Positions 61,290 to 64,000 of a stretch of 64,000 bases of DNA are shown in pieces; position 1 is the stretch's first letter, and the number at the start of each line of letters is the position of its first letter. The DNA comes from Umbilicaria muhlenbergii (lineage: Eukaryota; Ascomycota; Lecanoromycetes; Umbilicariales; Umbilicariaceae). The position numbers were made by a program, and so were the translations under genes. The notes under the pieces were generated by a model. It saw only the letters and a program-made list of their open reading frames with translations. It was not told the origin of the DNA and did no database searches. The DNA lies in assembly GCA_000611775.1 (NCBI GenBank), contig KK106984.1:278364-342363 (forward strand), in the 5' to 3' direction.

Positions 61290-62700
61290 AGTTGTCAGCA
61301 TGAAATTTTCACATTTTTGCCTTTACATTGCAGATGAAGTGTGTTGATTCTCATGTGTCATCTCACACCTGATCTGTCAGCTTTCATTTAATGAGGTATT
61401 GAAGCCTGCTGTCATGAATGCAGTTATTCACAATTGCTTCAACTTCTCACTCATCATCTTAATTAAGTAGTAGGTCTTTTCCTGTTAATGCAGAGAACAC
61501 ATGACATGTGTCTTGAAATGACTTCAATAGAGTGATGTTGAATATGTTATAAATGTTTTGATCCTCTGAGAGGTCAAGTTCATATGATGATTAACTTATC
61601 ACACATTATATCATGAATGAGCTGAGCTTTTTTCAATGCAGTTTCTTCATCTGCTTGTTCATTAACACATTCTTTTCATTAATCAGTATTAAATCACCTT
61701 CTTTGAATGTTATCTCTGTTCAGTGCTGATTATAATAATTTACATACATCTCATTAACCTGTTGTAACTGCTTCTGAGCTGTTGCAATTTAATCTTGAAG
61801 CTGCTGTGCATCTGCATAAAGTCTTATTTGTTTATGTGAGTGCTGTATAAACAGCTTACTTAAGCTCATCTGAGGGTCTCACTTTAAATTAAACTGAAAG
61901 GGGCTCTTTCCTGTAGCAGCATGTATGAAGTTGTTGTATGAGAACTTCATGCAGAGTAAAAGCTTAACTCAGTACTCTTGATACTCATCAATAAATATGT
62001 GTAAATACATCTTCAGAGACTGATTCTGCCTCTCTGTTTGATCATCAGTTTGCAGGTGAAAAGTCATTGACATGTTACAATGACACTGCATGTGAAAGCA
62101 GAAGCTGATTCATTACTTTAATGTAAAAAATTTATCTCTGTCTGTGATTAAGACTTCTGACACATCATGATGCTTAATAATGTCTTGAATAAACACTTTA
62201 ATAAAGTCAGCAACTGACATTGTCTTCTGTATAAAAATATAATGAGTCATTTTAATCAACTTATCAATTATGATGAGAATTAAATCTCATATCATACTTT
62301 CATATGTGCTGCTCAGTGACAGATCTGTAATGAAGTTCATTGTCACTATATGTCATGACACTTTCAGGACTGATAATGAGTTCAATAACTTATATGATTT
62401 GTGATGAGCTGACTTCACCTTTTGGCATTCAACACAGTCATGACAGTAACATCATACATCTTTGACAGTGTCAAATCAATCATAAGATCACTGCATTAAT
62501 TCTGCAGTTCTTGACTTCTTGAAATGACTTGCAAAAACATCATTGTGAAATCAACTGATCACTGCATTATGAAGGGCTGCAGGGTTCTGTGAAATGTAAA
62601 CTTTATCATCATAATGTACAACATCATTTATTTCTTGTCAACATTTTCATATATTTGACAGTATAAATGTCATATTTGGCTGCATCTCTGATGTCATGAT
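61290..62700 (-). pseudogene. Element J integrase and chromodomain
   Basis: Chromodomain about 61290-61460 and integrase about 61560-62700, collinear with C and K. Broken in many places. Confidence 0.66.
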
Positions 62701-63065
62701 CATCTCAGAGTTCATGTCTATATTCATATTTGTCATCTCAGACTCAGTCAAGTTATTTTTATCCTTGAGAGGGGTAGTTAATCTCTGTTATACTCATCAT
62801 ATCAAACTGTCTTTCAACTGCTCAGTATGAATTGCATGTTTAAGTTGTTTGATAAATATTCTTATATAAGCTGTTATCTCCTCACCTATTGATGAGTGAG
62901 TAAACATGAGTTGAAGTGCTTCAACAGTGTCAGCAGAAGCATTATCCTCAATTTAAAGATTAATAAAAACATGACTTGCATCACTGTTCATAACTGCAGT
63001 GTTTGCTGAGTTATCTTTAATTAAGTGCTGCTGAGGCTTTGTATATTTAAACTCTCTTATTCAGT

Positions 63066-63590
63066 CACGGCTTGTTTTTTAAGCATGTAGGTTATGAACT
63101 GCTGATGTTTCAATTGTATCATCAGCTTCAGTATTCATCATATTAATATATTCATCATGACTTGCTTCTCAAGCATGTAAGTCATAAACTGCTGATGTTT
63201 CAGTCATGCTGTCAGCTTCAGTATTTATTGTATTAACATATTCATCATGACTTGCTTCTTCTTGAGTAGATAAGTTTCACACTGTTGATGTTCTGATGAG
63301 ATCATCATCTTCAGTAATCATCATACTGAGTAGGTGATGCACTGTTAATGTTTTAATGATATCACTGACTTTATCTGACATGACACTCTCATCATTTCCA
63401 TTACAGCTTGCTTCTTTTTAAGCAGGTAGATTTCACACTGTTGATGTTTTAATGAGATTGTCATCTTCAGTAATCATCATACTGAGTAGGTGATGCACTG
63501 CTGATGTTTTAATGATATCACTGACTTCATCTGACATGACACTTTTATCATTTTCATTACAGCTTGCTTCTTTTTAAGCAGGTAAGTTTC
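63066..63590 (-). repeat. Element J RNase H-integrase linker, about six tandem units
   Basis: Six ACTG(C/T)TGATG-type cores (one reads ACTGTTAATG) spaced about 60-100 bp apart, in two unit types. A long type carries the DLHAQEASHDE-like part; a short type alternates with it in the right half. Confidence 0.78.
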
Positions 63591-63599
63591 ACCTTTTTT

Positions 63600-64000
63600 T
63601 ATAAAAATTTCCTCATGTCATATTCATGATTCAAGTTTGCATTGACTAAAAATGATAACCTGAGGATGAAAGGAGCTGATGTGTTGTCTCATGTGATAAA
63701 AAAGCAGCTGTTATAGTGATAAGATTAATCATTGATGTCATACACTGTAATAGTCAATATGATGAATTCTGACAAGTCAATCATATTGCCTCATGCATTG
63801 ACTTGAGCTTCATAGGGTTCAGTTTGTAAAGACAGTTCATTGACAACATATCATGTGATAATATTGCCTTGACTGTCATTATCAATAATATATGAGTATT
63901 TTTTCTTCAGATCATCTCTTGTTGTATGAAAGTTCACCTTTAACTGCTCTGATATCAGATGTGAGATATCATCAATGATAAATAAAAAGATGAGCTGAAG
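63600..64000 (-). pseudogene. Element J protease-type sequence, runs off the window
   Basis: Matches 57600-58030 of K, including the SFLVNANLNHEYNT-like region on the minus strand, and continues beyond the window edge. Confidence 0.6.

Larger units (their letters stand above)
51438..64000 (-). mobile_element. Element J: family I chromovirus fossil, holding K, open to the right
   Basis: Inferred outer minus-strand element inserted in B at AATGA. Its 3' LTR would be at or fused with 51438-51728. Its 3' region, chromodomain (about 61290-61460), integrase (about 61560-62700), linker repeats (63066-63590) and protease-type sequence (about 63600-64000) follow K on the right. RT and RNase H were not recognised in the visible part. 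The 5' end lies beyond the window. Broken in many places. Confidence 0.65.

Noticed and set aside
4186-64000. An alternative genetic code with TGA as a sense codon, because TGA is so frequent
   Set aside because: TGA and TCA are enriched in all frames and in non-coding LTRs, and other stop codons are also common, so base decay explains it.
1-64000. Host genes, tRNA or rRNA genes
   Set aside because: After assigning the nested elements no unexplained stretch longer than the 3' regions remains, and no tRNA or rRNA landmarks were seen by eye.

Overview
The window looks like a transposon graveyard from a filamentous fungus; the species cannot be named from the sequence. Apart from the first 835 bases, an assembly gap and one short foreign insert, it is built of Ty3/gypsy-type LTR retrotransposons nested inside one another. 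All four families recognised carry a chromodomain after the integrase (chromoviruses). No intact host gene, tRNA, rRNA or CRISPR array was seen. Bases 1-835 are GC- and CpG-rich and hold the 5' end of a Mutator-like (MULE) DNA transposase with a FAR1-type start. The rest is almost free of CpG and saturated with TCA/TGA, a strand-symmetric C-to-T decay resembling repeat-induced point mutation (RIP). Every retroelement copy is broken in many places and is a fossil.

Layout, from terminal repeats and target-site duplications (TSDs). A (family I, minus) starts at 836 inside the MULE. B (family I, plus) starts at 3529 inside A and is visible in pieces as far as 51437. Into B are inserted: C (family I, minus, 4186-12305, TSD AGAAC); D (family II, minus, 12440-27403, TSD GAAAA/GAAGA); a solo family I LTR S (31713-32002, TSD TCAGC); F (family II, variant LTR, plus, 32210-50941, TSD ATTGA/ACTGA); and J (family I, minus, 51438 to beyond 64000). 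D carries E (family III, minus, 18732-27198, TSD CTACC) in its 5' LTR. F carries G (family IV, minus, 34928-41066, TSD GAAG) in its reverse transcriptase and H (family II, plus, 43761-49988, TSD TGAAA) in its chromodomain. J carries K (family I, minus, right end 59730).

Gene order is the usual gag, protease, RT, RNase H, integrase, chromodomain. Two features stand out. The 3' regions of families I and II hold a reading frame on the strand opposite to gag-pol: Cys-rich in family I, coiled-coil-like in family II. Family I also has a protein-level tandem repeat, variable in number, between RNase H and integrase. The chromodomains suggest that these elements homed to silent chromatin, which fits ten or more insertions stacked in 63 kb.
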